Shown: in pieces, positions 33,181 to 47,158 of the stretch
How positions within the stretch are numbered: position 1 is the first letter of the stretch
Layout of the letters: each line of letters opens with the position of its first letter
Origin: Mallotus nudiflorus
Taxonomy: Eukaryota; Streptophyta; Magnoliopsida; Malpighiales; Euphorbiaceae
Length of the DNA stretch: 64,000 bases
Direction of reading: 5' to 3'
Assembly: GCA_947683625.1 (NCBI GenBank)
Contig: CANTUR010000069.1
Coordinates: 5,022,001 to 5,086,000, forward strand
Notes under the pieces: generated by a model
What the model saw: the letters and a program-made list of their open reading frames with translations, nothing else
Database searches by the model: none
What the model was told of the DNA's origin: nothing
Made by a program: the position numbers and the translations under genes

Positions 33181-34905
33181 ATGACAATGGAAATTTTATG
33201 TAGATAGAGTTGTAGGCTCCAAGGGAGTTGGTGCAGGCAGGCATTATTCTTCAAGGCCCATAATAGGTAAAAACAGAGTACATGGTACATTTAAACTTTC
33301 CTACCATAAATAATGTTGCAAAATATTAAGCCCTTATTATAAGGCTATCTATAGCTAATAAAGTGTGAACAAAATGCTTCATGATACATTCTGACTCTCA
33401 ACTTATGGCTAATCACATAAAGGGAAACTTTTGAACAAAAGAGTTGTAGATGATAAAATATTTAACAAAAGTTAAATAATTATTGCAAGAAATAAAAGAA
33501 AATGCAAGAGAATGGATCCTAATGCAAATACCAAAGGCCAACAATATGGAGGCAAACACTTTGGCCAAAATTATAGCCTAAGATGCACAACCTCCCAGAG
33601 GTATTTTAAAGAAATCTTATGGCCCACAAGTATGAAAGAGCAACATATTCTTATAATGGTTGCTAAGGATAATTGGATGACTCCAATAATCAAACACTTG
33701 TCTGAAGGTATTCTCCTTACAGAAGATAGGGAGGCTAAAAAAATCATTCGTAAATCTGCAAACTATTCTTTTCTTAATGGAATTATGTATAAAAGATCTT
33801 ATAACCAACCATGGTTGAAATGTATTTCTGCAGATGAAGGCACCTATGTGCTGATAGAAATTCATTAAAGCATCTATGGAGCTCATAAATCTGGAGACTT
33901 CCTAGCTAGAAAAGCAATCATCCAAGGATACTTTTGGCCCACAATGCTCAAAGATGCTAAAGACTTAGTTTGAAGGTACAAAAATGCCAAAGCTTCAGCA
34001 AGATTATACATAAGCCTATAGTAAACCAGTAGCCTATTGTAAGTGCTTGGCCTTTCACTCAATGGGGTATGGACATCTTAGGTCCATTCCTAATTACCAC
34101 AGATCAAAGAAAATTCCTAGTGGTAGCCATATATATGATTTCACCATAGATCATTTCACCAAATGGGTGGAAGTTTAACCTTTAGCCACTATAGCCCCAA
34201 GTAAAATAAAGGACTTTTTCTAAAAAAAAACATTATTTGCATATTTGGCATACCTCATATATTAATCTCATATAATGGGAGTGAGGATTTTAGAAATTTT
34301 TATATTGATCTCAATATTAAACTACGTTTCTCTTCTATAGCCCATCCATAAACAAATGGAATGGTAGAAGTTGCCAATCAAACTATCTTCCAAGGCCTTA
34401 CGAAAAGATTGAATCAAGCTAAGGGCCTGTGGGTAAATGAGTTGTACAGTGTCCTATGGGCTTGTAGGACCACACTTCAAGCCTCCACAAGTGAAACACT
34501 TTTCTCATTAACCTATAGGACTGAAGCAGTTTTATGGAACTGAAAGTCTTAAATTATCAAGTCATGAATTTTCATGAGTTGTAAAATGAAAAAGCTTTAA
34601 AGACAAATTAAACCTTTTAGAGGCAAAATGGGAGCAAGCAGTAGTTCAAATGGTAGCCTAAAAGCAAAAAAGGGCAAAGTATCATGATCAAAAGGTGAAA
34701 AAGAGAACCTTTGCTAAAAGTGATTTGGTGTTAAGAAAAATGGAAATAACCAAAGGAGATGCAAGCACCGGAAAGTTAGGAGCTAATTGGGAAGGACCCT
34801 ACAAGATCATCAAAGTAATAGGATGTGGCACCTACAAGCTTCAGAACATATAAGGAAGGGACCTGCCAAGAAATTGGAACATAGAAAATCTCAAACAATA
34901 GCTTT
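33180..34905 (+). pseudogene. Second RNase H and integrase of T3, broken
   Basis: 33180-33480 carries WKFYVDRVVGSKGVGAG and SDSQLMANHIKGN-type wording, a second RNase H-like domain as in Tat elements. Integrase follows: finger region (GAHKSGDFLARKAIIQGYFW, DAKDLV), core (QWGMDILGPF; MVEVANQTIFQGL; WACRTTLQASTSETLFSLTY) and a C-terminal block (LVLRKMEITKGDAS, GANWEGPYKIIKVIG, NWNIENLK) ending near 34905. Stops and frameshifts throughout. Confidence 0.75.
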
Positions 34906-35477
34906 AAACTTTTGATGTTTTTAGTACCTTCCTATAGGTTGGTAGGAGCATTTTGAATTCCTTAAAGTGAGATTGACTTAACCTTATAGTTATTTTTAAT
35001 TCCCTAAAAATGATAAATTATTTCAAAGTCCTAATGTAAATACATTTGGTTATCAATGAAAGTATTTTTTTTCTCATCTTATAGTCTGCAAATATTTATT
35101 TTAAATTATATAGCTAAAGGTACATGTACACTTTTAAATAGTGGAAGTTACTTGGCTGCCACAGGTAATAGCTTGTGAGTACTTTTTGGTCCTTTGTGTG
35201 CATAAGAGAAGGCTACCATGGATACCTTCCCCATGAGACTTAAATAATTATAAATGAGCTTAAGGCAAACAATATGCTCATAAAAATAATAGACTAAAAA
35301 CATTCAAACTTATAGCTAAAAGATAAGCATACAGATATAGTATAAACCTAAAATAATTCAAAAGCATAATGTTCAAAAGGGTGTTGCACTAGTTAAAAAC
35401 ATCATAACCAATAAAACCAATGGAAAAAGTAAGCACCACAAATATTGTTCATAAATTAAAGATAAAAGTAAAATCAT
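34906..35477. other. T3 spacer between pol and antisense ORF
   Basis: No coding domain seen on either strand. Confidence 0.5.
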
Positions 35478-37300
<1,823 letters not shown>

Positions 37301-39072
37301 TAATACAAACCCTACCTATAACAGAGATAGAACGCGTATCCAACTTTGAATATTAGCCCAAGGATCATCAATGATGCAACCAAGCTAGGCAAGCCCATCA
37401 AACCAAGTGATCCATTGCATTATGAGGGACCAATGACAAGATCAAGGACAAAGAAGTTCAAACAAGCATTGAATTTACTTGTCTTTCACATTACAAGCAA
37501 ATTGGTGGATTTGACTACAAGTACAAGCTTGGAGCCGCATGATGAAGAATTTAAGCTAATTAGCTTAATTTCCTATTTTGAAATTAATTAGCTTGAATTG
37601 GACGAATTTGGAAATCATTTTTTTCTATTTTGGAGTCAATAATGAAGATTCTAGAAGATATGAGAAGATTCAAGGATATTCCAAGTCAAAGTCAATAAGT
37701 CAACAAGTCAAAGTCAAATAGTCAACAAGTCAAAGTCAAGGATCAATGGTCAACATGTGACATGGCATGCTTCTATTCTTAGTTGTCATGAGTTGTCATT
37801 TTGCTTAGTTGTCATGACTTGTAATGAGTTGTCAATTTTGACTTTTCAAAGATGAGTTGTCATGAGTTGTCATTAGTTGTCCTATTTTGAAGGAAATCTC
37901 CTTAATTAAGGATTTTCCTATATAGGTATCTTTGGGAATAAGAAATAGAACCTTTTCTTTTAAGGATTAGGTTGTTTACATGCCTATATAAGGGCTAACC
38001 CTATGACATACGAATTTAAGCATTGAAATATAAAAAGTGAGGTTTTTCCTTGAACTTTGTTCTTTTAAAACTTTATAAGTTTACTTGAATTGTTTCACTT
38101 CTAACTTTCATTACAATTCCTAGGTTAGATTAAACTTAGAATTGTGTGATTGTTCATCTTATAATAGCTAAGTATCTTGCTTTAGTTTAATAAGCAAGGG
38201 GTTTAGCTCTAGTTATGTTGATGGAGCTAAACCCCTTGCTTATTAAATTAAAGCAAGATACTTAGCTAGTATAAGATGAACAATCACACAATTCTAAGTT
38301 TAATCTAACCTAGGAATTGTAATGAAAGGTAGAAGTGAAACAATTCAAGTAAACTTGCAAAGTTTCAAAAGAATAAAGTTCAAGGAAAAACCTCACTTTT
38401 TATATTTCAATTCTTAAATTCGTATGTCATAGGGTTAGCCCTTAGATAGGCATGTAAAAAACCTAATCCTTGAAGGAAAAGGTTTTATTCCTTATTCCCA
38501 AAGATACCTATATAGGAAAATCCTTAATTAAGGAGATTTCCTTCAAAATAGGACAACTAATGACAACTCATGACAACTCATCTTTGAAAAGTCAAAATTG
38601 ACAACTCATTACAAGTCATGACAACTAAGCAAAATGACAACTCATGACAACTAAGAATAGAAGCATGCCATGTCACATGTGGACCATTGATCCTTGACTT
38701 TGACTTGTTAACTATTTGACTTTGACTTGTTGACTTATTGACCTTGACTTGGAATATCCTTGAATCTTCTCATATCTTCTAGAATCTTCTTGAATCTTCC
38801 TTATTGACTCCAAAATAGAAAAAAAATAACTTCCAAATTCGTCCAATTCAAGCTAATTAATTTCAAAATAGGAAATTAAGCTAACTAGCTTGAATTCTTC
38901 ATCATGCGGCTCCAAGCTTATACTTGTAGTCAAATCCACCAACTTACTTGTAATGTGAAAGACAAGTAAATTCAATGCTTGTTTGAACTTCTTTGTCCTT
39001 GATCTTGTCATTGGTCCCTCATAATGCAATAGATCACTTAGTTTGATGGGCTTGCTTAGCTTGGTTGCATCA
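37301..39072 (-). repeat. B 3' LTR with internal inverted duplication
   Basis: Reading on the minus strand: LTR start TGATGCAACCAAGC at 39072 to about 38224; a 13-base spacer; the same LTR segment in inverse orientation from 38210 to its exact start at 37372; then the ordinary LTR tail 37371-37301. The tail matches 44353-44416 of the 5' LTR (AACCCTACCTATAACAG, GAACGCG). The terminal bases are TA where the 5' LTR has TG (plus-strand view). Confidence 0.9.
37372..38210 (+). repeat. Inverted arm of the B 3' LTR palindrome
   Basis: 839 bp, complementary to 38224-39072 with only scattered differences. Centre: GGGGTTTAGCTCT, spacer, GAGCTAAACCCC. It carries a plus-strand copy of the pol tail (37346-37591, GPMTRSRTKKFKQAL). 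The arm ends exactly at the LTR terminus TGATGC. Confidence 0.9.
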
Positions 39073-42000
39073 TTCCCCCCTTCCTCAAGATGATTCGTCC
39101 TCAAATCAGCACCTACATTAAAATCAAAAAAAGATAAATCAGCAACATTAAATGTAGCACTTACATCATACTCACTGGGTAAGTCAATCTTGTAAGCATT
39201 GTCATTGATGTGCTCTAACACTTGGAAGGGTTCATCACCACGGGGCATCAACTTAGATTTCCTTTAAGTGGGAAATCTTTCTTTATGCAAATGTACCTAA
39301 ACCCAATCACCTGGTTCAAATACAACTTTTATACGCCCCTTGTTTGCATGTTTGCTCATTCTTTCTTTCAAGATTTGCTCGCACCTTTTCATGTAAGGAC
39401 TTCACAAATTCTGCCTTCTTCTTTCCATCTAGATTTACTTGTTCACTTAAAGGTAAAGCAATCAAATCTAAAGGACTCAATGGAATAAAACCATAAACAA
39501 TCTCAAAAGGACAGAAATTGGTAGAAGAATGCACACTACGATTATATGCAAATTCAATATGTGGCAAGCAATCTTCCCATGATTTCAAATTATGCCTAAC
39601 CATGGTTCTTAGTAATTGAGATAAAGTTCTATTAACTACCTCAATTTGCCCATCAGTTTATGGATGACAGGTTGTAGAAAATAAAAGTTTAGTGCCCAAT
39701 TTACCCCATAAAGTCTTCCAGAAGTAGCTTAAAAATTTAGCATCTCTATCACTCACAATTGTTCTAGGCATGCCATGCAAACGAACAATCTCTTTAAAGA
39801 ACAAATTCGCAACATGTTGTGCATCATTAGTTTTTCTACATGCTATAAAGTGAGCCATTTTAGAAAACCTATCTATAACAACATATATTGAATCATGTCC
39901 TTGCCTAGTCCTAGGTAAACCAAGCACAAAATCCATGGAAATATCAATCCAAGGTGAACTAGGCATGGGTAGAGGCATATACAAACCATATGGTTTTAAC
40001 TTAGACTTAGCTTGTTTACACACAATGCACTTATCACAAATTCTAACAATATCTTTTTTCATGTTAGGCCAATAAAAGTGATCATGTAAAACATCTAAAG
40101 TCTTGGCTATACCAAAATTTCCCATTAAACCACCCTTATATGCTTCATGAACAAGTAATTCACGCATAGAACAGTTAGGAACACACAACTGTTTCTCTTT
40201 AAACAAGTAACCATCATGCTTATAGAACTTTTCAAAAGTAATATTTTCACATGCATTGATAAACACAACCAAAATCACTTTCATTCTCATACAACTCTTT
40301 TATGTATTCAAATATTAGCAATTTGGCATCTAAAGAAGCAAGTAAAGTATACCTTCTTGAAAGTGCATCAACCACAACATTCTCTTTACCTTGCTTGTAT
40401 TTAATGACATAAGGAAATGACTCAATGAATTCACTCCACCTAGCATGTCATTTGTTAAGCTTATTTTGCCCCTTCAAGTGCTTCAAGGATTCATGATCAG
40501 TATGTATCGCGAACTCTTTAGGTAATAAATAATGCTGCCATGTCTCCAGATCATGAACTAAGGCATACATCTCTTTGTCATAAGTGGGGTACTTCAATCT
40601 TACACCATTTAACTTTTCACTAAAATAAGCAATTGGTTGTCCATCTAGCATTAGAACAACCCCCATTCCAAAACCTAAAGCATCACATTCAATTTCAAAT
40701 GTTTTTAGAAAAATTAGGTAGAGTAAGTAAAGGAGTAGATGTCAACTTATCCTTAAGCATGTTAAATGCTTGTTCTTATGCTTCTCCCCACTTGAAGTCC
40801 ACATTTTTCTTGATGACTTCGGTCAATGGCGCTGCAATGGTTCTAAAATCCCTCATAAATTGCCTATAAAAGCTTGCAAGACCATGAAAACTTTGCACAT
40901 CACTAACTCATTTAGGCGTAGGCTAGTCTTTAATTGCCTTGACCTTCTCTCTATCTACCTCTATTCCTTTTGCACTAACAATAAAGCCTAAGAAAACAAG
41001 CTTATGTGTGCAAAAACTACACTTTTTGAGGTTAGCATACAAATATTCCTTACACAGCACTTCCAAAACCAAATGCACATGTTCAATATGCTCTTCCAAA
41101 GATTTACTATATATAAGTATATCATCAAAATAAAAAACCATAAATTTTCCAATGAAAGCATGCAAAACATGGTTCATTATTCTCATAAAAGTGCTAGGTG
41201 CATTAGTTAAACCAAAAGGCATGACTAACCACTCATATAAACCATATTTTGTTTTAAACGCAGTTTTCCACTCATCGCCCTCTTTCATGCGAATTTGATG
41301 ATAACCACTTTCAAATCAATCTTGGAAAATATAATAGCCCCATGTAACTCATCAAGCTTATCATCTAACCTAGGAATAGGATGATGATACTTTACTGTTA
41401 TTTTATTAATTGCATGACAATTAACACACATTCTCCAAGTGCCATCCTTCTTAGGCACAAGTAAAACCGGAACAGCACACGGGCTCATGCTTTCTCTAAT
41501 GTAACCTTTGTTCATAAGATCCTCAACTTGCCTTTGCAACTCTTTGGTTTCCTCAGGATTGCATCTATACGCGAGTCTATTTGGAATTGTAAAACTAGGT
41601 ACAAAGTCAATTTGATGCTCTATTCCTCTTATTAGCAGCAAACCACTAGGAATATCATCGGGAAACACATCTTGAAATTTCTGCAATAATCTCATAAAAG
41701 AACTAGGCAAAGAAGGGTCAAGATCATTAGAGCTCAAATAAGATTCCTTGTAAACAAGTACAAGCATAGGCTGCCTTAAAAGTAAAGCTTTCCTCACATC
41801 TTTTTCTTTTGCATAAAAACTTGCTTTTCTCTCTTGTTTTACCTTATTCACACTCAACTCTCCTTTTGCATGTGCATTACTCTTTTTTTTCTCATTGTGC
41901 ATCCCTTCAAGCTCTCCTTTTTCCACTCTTTTCTCACTCCTCTCATTGCTTTTCTCACAGCTCTCCTTTTGCTTATTTGCCTTTTCTTTTTTATGAAAAC

Positions 42001-42280
42001 TCTCTCTCTCTCTCTCTCTCTTTATTGCTTTTTCTTTTTCAAACTCTTCAAATCTTTGCTTTAGGACTTTTTGGTCCTCATACACTTCTTTAGGGGTTAA
42101 TGGTTTAAGGGTAATGGGTACATCATTCATTATAAAAGAATATTTATTAGAAAACCCATTATGATTAGCCCTCCTATCATATTGCCAAGGACGCCCCAAA
42201 AGAATATGACAAGCTTGCATAGGCACTACATCACACAATACTTCATCTTCATATTTGCCTATGGAAAATGCTATCTTCAC
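38853..42280 (-). pseudogene. CRM-like pol of element B
   Basis: From 42280 downwards: end of protease (EDEVLCDVVPMQACHILLGR), Lys/Glu-rich linker, RT (KKDGTWRMCVNCHAINK; a frameshift near 41285 after FSKIDLK; MPFGLTNAPSTFM; catalytic YFDD in FYFDDILIYS), RNase H (40666-40448: LDGQPIAYFSEKL, IHTDHESLKHLKG, with frameshifts before and after), integrase (40290-39658: HFYWPNMKKDI, CDKCIVC, SMDFVLG, TIVSDRD), C-terminal region (39603-39316) and the tail 39251-38853, which reads through the PPT into the LTR (GPMTRSRTKKF). Stops include TAA after TTCHP near 39658 and TAG in GDWV-stop-VH. Inactive. Confidence 0.85.
39073..39087 (-). other. Polypurine tract, element B
   Basis: The minus strand reads TGAGGAAGGGGGGAA, directly preceding the 3' LTR start TGATGC. 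Confidence 0.9.
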
Positions 42281-43635
42281 TTATTTAGTTACTTTTATCT
42301 CCCCATAATCATTCAGCCATTGCAATGTGTAAGGCCTAAGGTGCTTCATGGTATATAAATGCAATTTCTCATTTAACATGGTGCTAGCTACATTTGTGTA
42401 ACTATCACCATTAATGATCATAAGACATACTTTATCTTGCACCTTGCATCTAGTATGAAAGATGTTCTCATGTTGTGCCTCATCCTCCATCTTGGTTTGC
42501 ACATTCATGATTCGCCTTGTAACAAGCAATTTACCATGTGATGGACTTTGTACAGCCTCATCATCACTTGCATCCTCAAGCTCAGGCATCTTCAAATTGC
42601 ACTCATCATCATCACTTTCACTAAAGACTTCGCTACCCCTCATCATCATGGTGCGCTTATTTGGGTAGTTAGAAGAGATATGCCCATAACCTAAACATTT
42701 AAAACATTGAACATCATGAGATCATTTAGTTTGAGTTTCACCTTTGTCTTTGGTCTTGGCATTGCCCCCTTCATTTCCTCCTTTGTTGTTGTCAAATTTT
42801 GCCTTAGTGAAGCTCTTGTCTCCATTCTTCCAATTTGACTTCCATGAAGCACTAGAAGAAGTTGAATTGCCTTTGGAATTCTTAAACTTTAATTGCTTCT
42901 CAATCTTGATCGCCATGTGCAACATATCATTCATGTCAATATAGTGATGTAATTCCACTAAGTCGGCTATGTTTCTATTCAGCCCATGCAAAAACCTCGA
43001 CATTGTTGCCTCACGGTCTTCATCAATATTTGCTCTAATCATAGCTATCTCCATTGCTTGATGGTACTACTCTACACTTTTAGATCCTTGCACAAGGTTT
43101 TGAAGTTTATTATACAATTCTCTATGATAGTGTGTAGGAACAAACCTCTTACACATGATTGCCTTCATCTCCTCCCATGTCTCAATAGGTCGATCATGGT
43201 TCCTTCTTATACTAGTCACCAATTGATCCCACCAAATAAGTTCATAATCGGTAAACTCTACAATAGTTAGCTTCACTTTCTTTTCTTCAGAATATTGATG
43301 GCACTCAAAGATGAACTCTACCTTTTTCTCCCATTCCAAACAGGCTTCGGCATCACTTTTGCTTTGAAAGCTTGGAATTTTCATCTTAATGGTTCCCAAG
43401 TTGTTATCAACTCTCGCACGCCCGTTTTTGCTTAAATTGGATGTTTGTTCATCATCATCTTGTTCATGTCTCCCATGGGTTCTAGTATTGATTGTACTAG
43501 TATCTCCATGATGACTTGACTCTATCTTGTCTATTCGATCTGCCAAGTCTCTAATTTGGTTTACCAAATCTAGTCTCAACTTGTCAAACAATTGGATCAT
43601 GGATTTCATGTACATCTTTTGATCAGGCATTCCTT
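42281..43635 (-). pseudogene. CRM-like gag and protease start of element B
   Basis: Starts MPDQKMYMKS at 43630. The capsid part reads LEWEKKVEFIFECHQYSEEK, IWWDQLVTSIRRN and HYHRELYNKLQNLVQG; a stop at 43067-43069 interrupts it, then IANIDEDREATMSRFLHGLN-type sequence continues. The zinc knuckle CFKCLGYGHISSNY has its last Cys replaced by Tyr. The protease active site reads MIINGDSYTNVAS where element C has MIVDSGSCTNVVS, so the catalytic Asp is Asn. Stops at 42722 and 42281. Confidence 0.85.
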
Positions 43636-44337
43636 CTTCACCTTCTTAAGTCATTGCTTTAATTTTTCTTATAAGAAATTATTAGTAGCAATAAAAAATA
43701 TCTCACCAAACATTCCCTTACTTGTTTCACTCAATTTAAATGGCACTCACACTTGTGTTTCACTCAATAAGGCTCTTACCCTTTTATGAGCTCACCACTC
43801 ACCTTTTACCGCTCAAATTCCCCAAATCTCAGTTCTAATAAAACTAATGCAAATTATGCAAAAATTGCTCAATCAAGTCAATACCACAATCACAAAAATC
43901 AAATTAAACTTAAAATTCAAAGTGACTATTCACAAATCAAATAAACAAGAAAATAAGCAAGTGAACAAAACTTAGCTCAAAATCAAGAAAAAACCTAATT
44001 TTTGAAAGCCAAGAAATCGTACACAATGAAAATTAACAAAAGAAGTCAAATTTGAGTTATAAACCCACAAACACAACCAAAACACAATTCTGAATTAAAA
44101 CAAAGTAACAATATTTTTTTCTCAATAGATATGGAAATTGAACAAACTAACTCAATTAAGGGTCTTTTAATAGATTTTGAATCCTTTTGCATAAAACATA
44201 ATGATTGGTTTTTTTAATTTTTTTGATTTTTTTTTTTGAAATTGAGAAGAATTGAGAAGAAGAAGAAGAAGAAGAAGAAGAAGAAGAAGAAATTATGAAT
44301 GAAAATTAAATGATAAATAACCAAACCTTGAAGTTTG
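43636..44337. other. 5' leader of element B, no gene
   Basis: Untranslated leader between PBS and gag. A GAA/CTT microsatellite lies at about 44255-44291. No further feature seen. Confidence 0.6.
44255..44291. repeat. (GAA)n microsatellite
   Basis: About 12 GAA units in the leader of element B. Confidence 0.9.
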
Positions 44338-44349
44338 GCTCTGATACCA
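44338..44349 (-). other. PBS, initiator tRNA-Met type (element B)
   Basis: The minus strand reads TGGTATCAGAGC, three bases from the end of the 5' LTR. Confidence 0.95.
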
Positions 44350-44352
44350 AAC

Positions 44353-45286
44353 TGATACGAACCCTACCTATAACAGAGATAGAACGCGCATCCAACTTTG
44401 AATATTAGCCCAAGGATCATTAAGGATAGTTGTGTTGATAGAGCTAAACCCCTTGCTTATTAAATTGAAGCATGATACTTAGCTATTATAAGATGAACAA
44501 TCACATAATTCTAAGTTTAATCTAACCTAGGAATTGTAATGAAAGGTAGAAGTGAAACAATTCAAGTAAACTTGTAAAGTTTCAAAAGAATAAAGTTCAA
44601 GGAAAAACCTCACTTTTTATATTTCAATGCTTAAATTTGTATGTCATAGGGTTAGCCCTTATATAGGCATGTAAAAAACCTAATCCTTGAAGGAAAAGGT
44701 TCTATTCCTTATTCCCAAAGATACCTATATAGGAAAATCCTTAATTAAGGAGATTTCCTTCAAAATAGGATAACTAATGACAACTCATGACAACTCATCT
44801 TTGAAAAGTCAAAATTGATAACTCATTACAAGTCATGACAACTAAGCAAAATGACAACTCATGACAACTAAGAATAGAAGCATGCAATGTCACATGTTGA
44901 CCATTGATCCTTGACTTTGACTTATTGACTATTTGACTTTGACTTTGACTTGTTGACTTATTGACTTTGACTTGGAATATCCTTGAATCTTCTCATATCT
45001 TCTTGAATCTTCCTTATTGACTCCAAAATAGAAAAAAAAATAACTTCCAAATTCGTCCAATTCAAGCTAATTAATTTCAGAATAGGAAATTAAGCTAATT
45101 AGCTTGAATTCTTCTTCATGCGGCTCCAAGCTTGTACTTGTAGTCAAATCCACCAACTTACTTGTAATGTGAAAGACAAGCAAATTCAATGCCTGTTTGA
45201 ACTTCTTTGTCCTTGATCTTGTCATTGGTCCCTCATAATGCAATGGATCACTTTGTTTAATGGGCTTGCTTAGCTTGGTTGCATCA
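44353..45286 (-). repeat. B 5' LTR
   Basis: 934 bp on the minus strand from TGATGCAACC (45286) to TTCGTATCA (44353). TATA box: minus strand CCTATATAAGGGC at about 44655-44667. It includes a W-box array (44897-44974) and repeats of TGACAACTCATGACAAC (plus view) at 44770-44880. Confidence 0.95.
44897..44974. promoter_or_regulatory. W-box (TTGAC) array in the B LTR
   Basis: Ten TTGAC cores in 78 bp on the plus strand, most as TTGACT, arranged as near-tandem units. It lies about 240 bp upstream of the TATA box in LTR orientation, a plausible U3 enhancer. Equivalent arrays occur in the other two LTR copies, near 37680-37755 (as GTCAA) and 38685-38752. WRKY factors bind TTGACC/T; binding here is inference. 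Confidence 0.6.
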
Positions 45287-45418
45287 AATCCACCACAAAG
45301 GCAAGATTAGGTTCTATTGGTAGGCCCAGGGGGAAGAAACCCCCAAAAATCCTATTTCTACCACACCTAAGCTATCGGAAGAAGAGGAAGAAGAGGGTGA
45401 CTTCACTATTTCAACCAT
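45287..45418 (-). pseudogene. Antisense ORF of T3, N-terminal part
   Basis: Starts at ATG 45418 on the minus strand: MVEIVKSPSSSSSSDSLGVV, a Ser-rich N-terminus. It is cut by element B at 45286 and continues at 37300, with AATCC duplicated. A stop follows the phrase SSPWAYQ. Confidence 0.55.
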
Positions 45419-45709
45419 GAATAAAATAAGAAAGGAAAAAAAGAAAACCATTTACAAGCCAAGGCAAAGATGAATGGGAGTTTTCTATAAAAGAAATGAA
45501 TCATTTATCTTCCTTCTACATATACTCTTGGCACTAAAATGAAAAGCAACAGTTCAAAGTAATTAGGCCTCTTAAAAAGATTCATAGCTACAAATGGCCT
45601 ACTAAAATTTAAATTTGAAAAGAAAACTTTTCTTGATAACTAATAAATTCAAAATTTAAATTATAACCATTTATGATAGGTGGCATAACAGACAATAATC
45701 GACACAAGA
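45419..45709. other. T3 spacer between elements B and C
   Basis: Non-coding T3 sequence upstream of the antisense ORF start; it may hold its promoter. No specific signal seen. Confidence 0.5.
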
Positions 45710-46476
45710 TGATGTGAATCCAAGTTCAAAGCCTAAAGAGATCCAAGATCCATTAATAGTACAAGAAGGCCCAATCACAAGGTCCAAATCCAAGAAGGTT
45801 CAAGAAGCCATATTGGGTTTAATTAGGGACATTTGGAAAGCCCAAGAATTTCAACCCAATAAGGCATCCATGGAGGCCCAAGGAATAATATTTAACTTGC
45901 TTTTGTGTTAATAACAATTAGGGTTACATGTAGCCACCATATACAAGTTAATGGGGTAATTAATACCAATTAATGGCTATTAATGTGGGTAGTGGTTATT
46001 AAGGCCATTTAAGAGTAAAAGTGATCCTATGTGTGTGAGTCTATTTTAGTAGTGTGTGCATGGACTTGTACTCTATATAAATAAGTCCTTTTCTTTCTTT
46101 TGGAGCATGATTGAATTTGATATATGAATTATAACTTTGTTTGAGTTTTATTGTGAGGAATGTTGTCTTTAATTTCTTGCATGAACTTTATGACTTATCA
46201 AGCTTTATTTTAGCTTGTAGTGTCAAAATCTAAATCTTTGTTTTCTTGTTATTTATCAAACTTTCTTGTTTGTGACATAAGAGGAAATTCAAAGTCTATC
46301 TTAGTATCTTTATCCTTGTTGGTAAAGGGGTTAAGTAGCATCTATCTTCTTACTTCAATCTTTGAACGATCCAAATTTGCGGATTAAATTGGTAATTTCT
46401 AGTTTTCTTCTAATTCAACTTATCATAGTATTCTTGTTATTAGGGAGTTAATTGATGAAACCTATAATTCCCATCA
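45710..46476 (+). repeat. C 5' LTR
   Basis: 767 bp, TGATGTGAATCC to ATTCCCATCA. TATA box CTCTATATAAATAAG at 46071-46085. A short open frame (45714-45911) is the LTR copy of the pol C-terminus. Confidence 0.97.
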
Positions 46477-46480
46477 TAAG

Positions 46481-46492
46481 TGGTATCAGAGC
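46481..46492 (+). other. PBS, initiator tRNA-Met type (element C)
   Basis: TGGTATCAGAGC, four bases after the LTR end. Confidence 0.97.
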
Positions 46493-47158
46493 ATTGGCTC
46501 AAGATTGAGGTTTGCATATCTAAAACTATCTTTTAGTTCTCAATATCATGTGTTCATCTTATATTTTGCACCTTTCTTGCTATCTATTGTTCTTGTTATT
46601 TTTTTTATCTTTCTTCTTCTTATCTCAAGATTTTGTTTGCAAATATCAAAAAAAAAAGTTGTTATCTTTGAGATTTTTGTGATACCTTTCAAATCGTGCA
46701 TATATCAAAAAAAAATTCATCCATAAAAAAACATGTTATCTTTGATATTCTTGTGTTAGATCTCAGTTTACATTAAAAAAAATTGACTCTTCATATTCCA
46801 TTGAGATCTATCTTTATAATTCTGTCTCTTTGTGTTCTTTGATGATCTATCTTTGTTTTTCATTTCTATTAGCTTATTTGTTACAAATTGTTCATTTCTT
46901 TAAGCCTACCTTATTATTTTCTTGTTAGCCTACCTTTTTTTTTATCATTGATTACTACATTCTTGAATTTTGTTTGATTGAGAAACTTAGTTCATCTAAG
47001 AAATCAAAAGGCAAATTTAAGAGGTAAAAGGCAAGAGTGTGAGATCATTAGAGAAAAAGCATGAGTGGTATACATCAATTTTGAGTGAAACATGGGAGGG
47101 AGTGTTGTGAGATTGTTTCTTTCTATTTTCTTTTATTAAAATTTTAGGTTTTACAATC
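46493..47158 (+). other. 5' leader of element C, no gene
   Basis: T-rich untranslated leader. A 73-codon open frame at 46505-46726 is hydrophobic, low in complexity and not credible as a gene. Confidence 0.7.

Larger units (their letters stand above)
37301..45286 (-). mobile_element. CRM-like gypsy element B, nested in T3
   Basis: Minus-strand element with TSD AATCC at 37296-37300 and 45287-45291. 5' LTR 44353-45286 (934 bp), PBS 44338-44349, gag-pol 43630-38853, PPT 39073-39087, 3' LTR 37301-39072. The 3' LTR is 838 bp longer than the 5' LTR because it contains an inverted copy of its own first part. Insertion split the antisense ORF of T3. Coding regions hold stops and at least one frameshift. 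LTR divergence sampled by eye is about 4 percent. Confidence 0.9.

Noticed and set aside
41809..42093. Plus-strand ORFs rich in Leu, Ser and Phe
   Set aside because: Shadow of the Lys/Glu-rich pol linker of element B on the minus strand.
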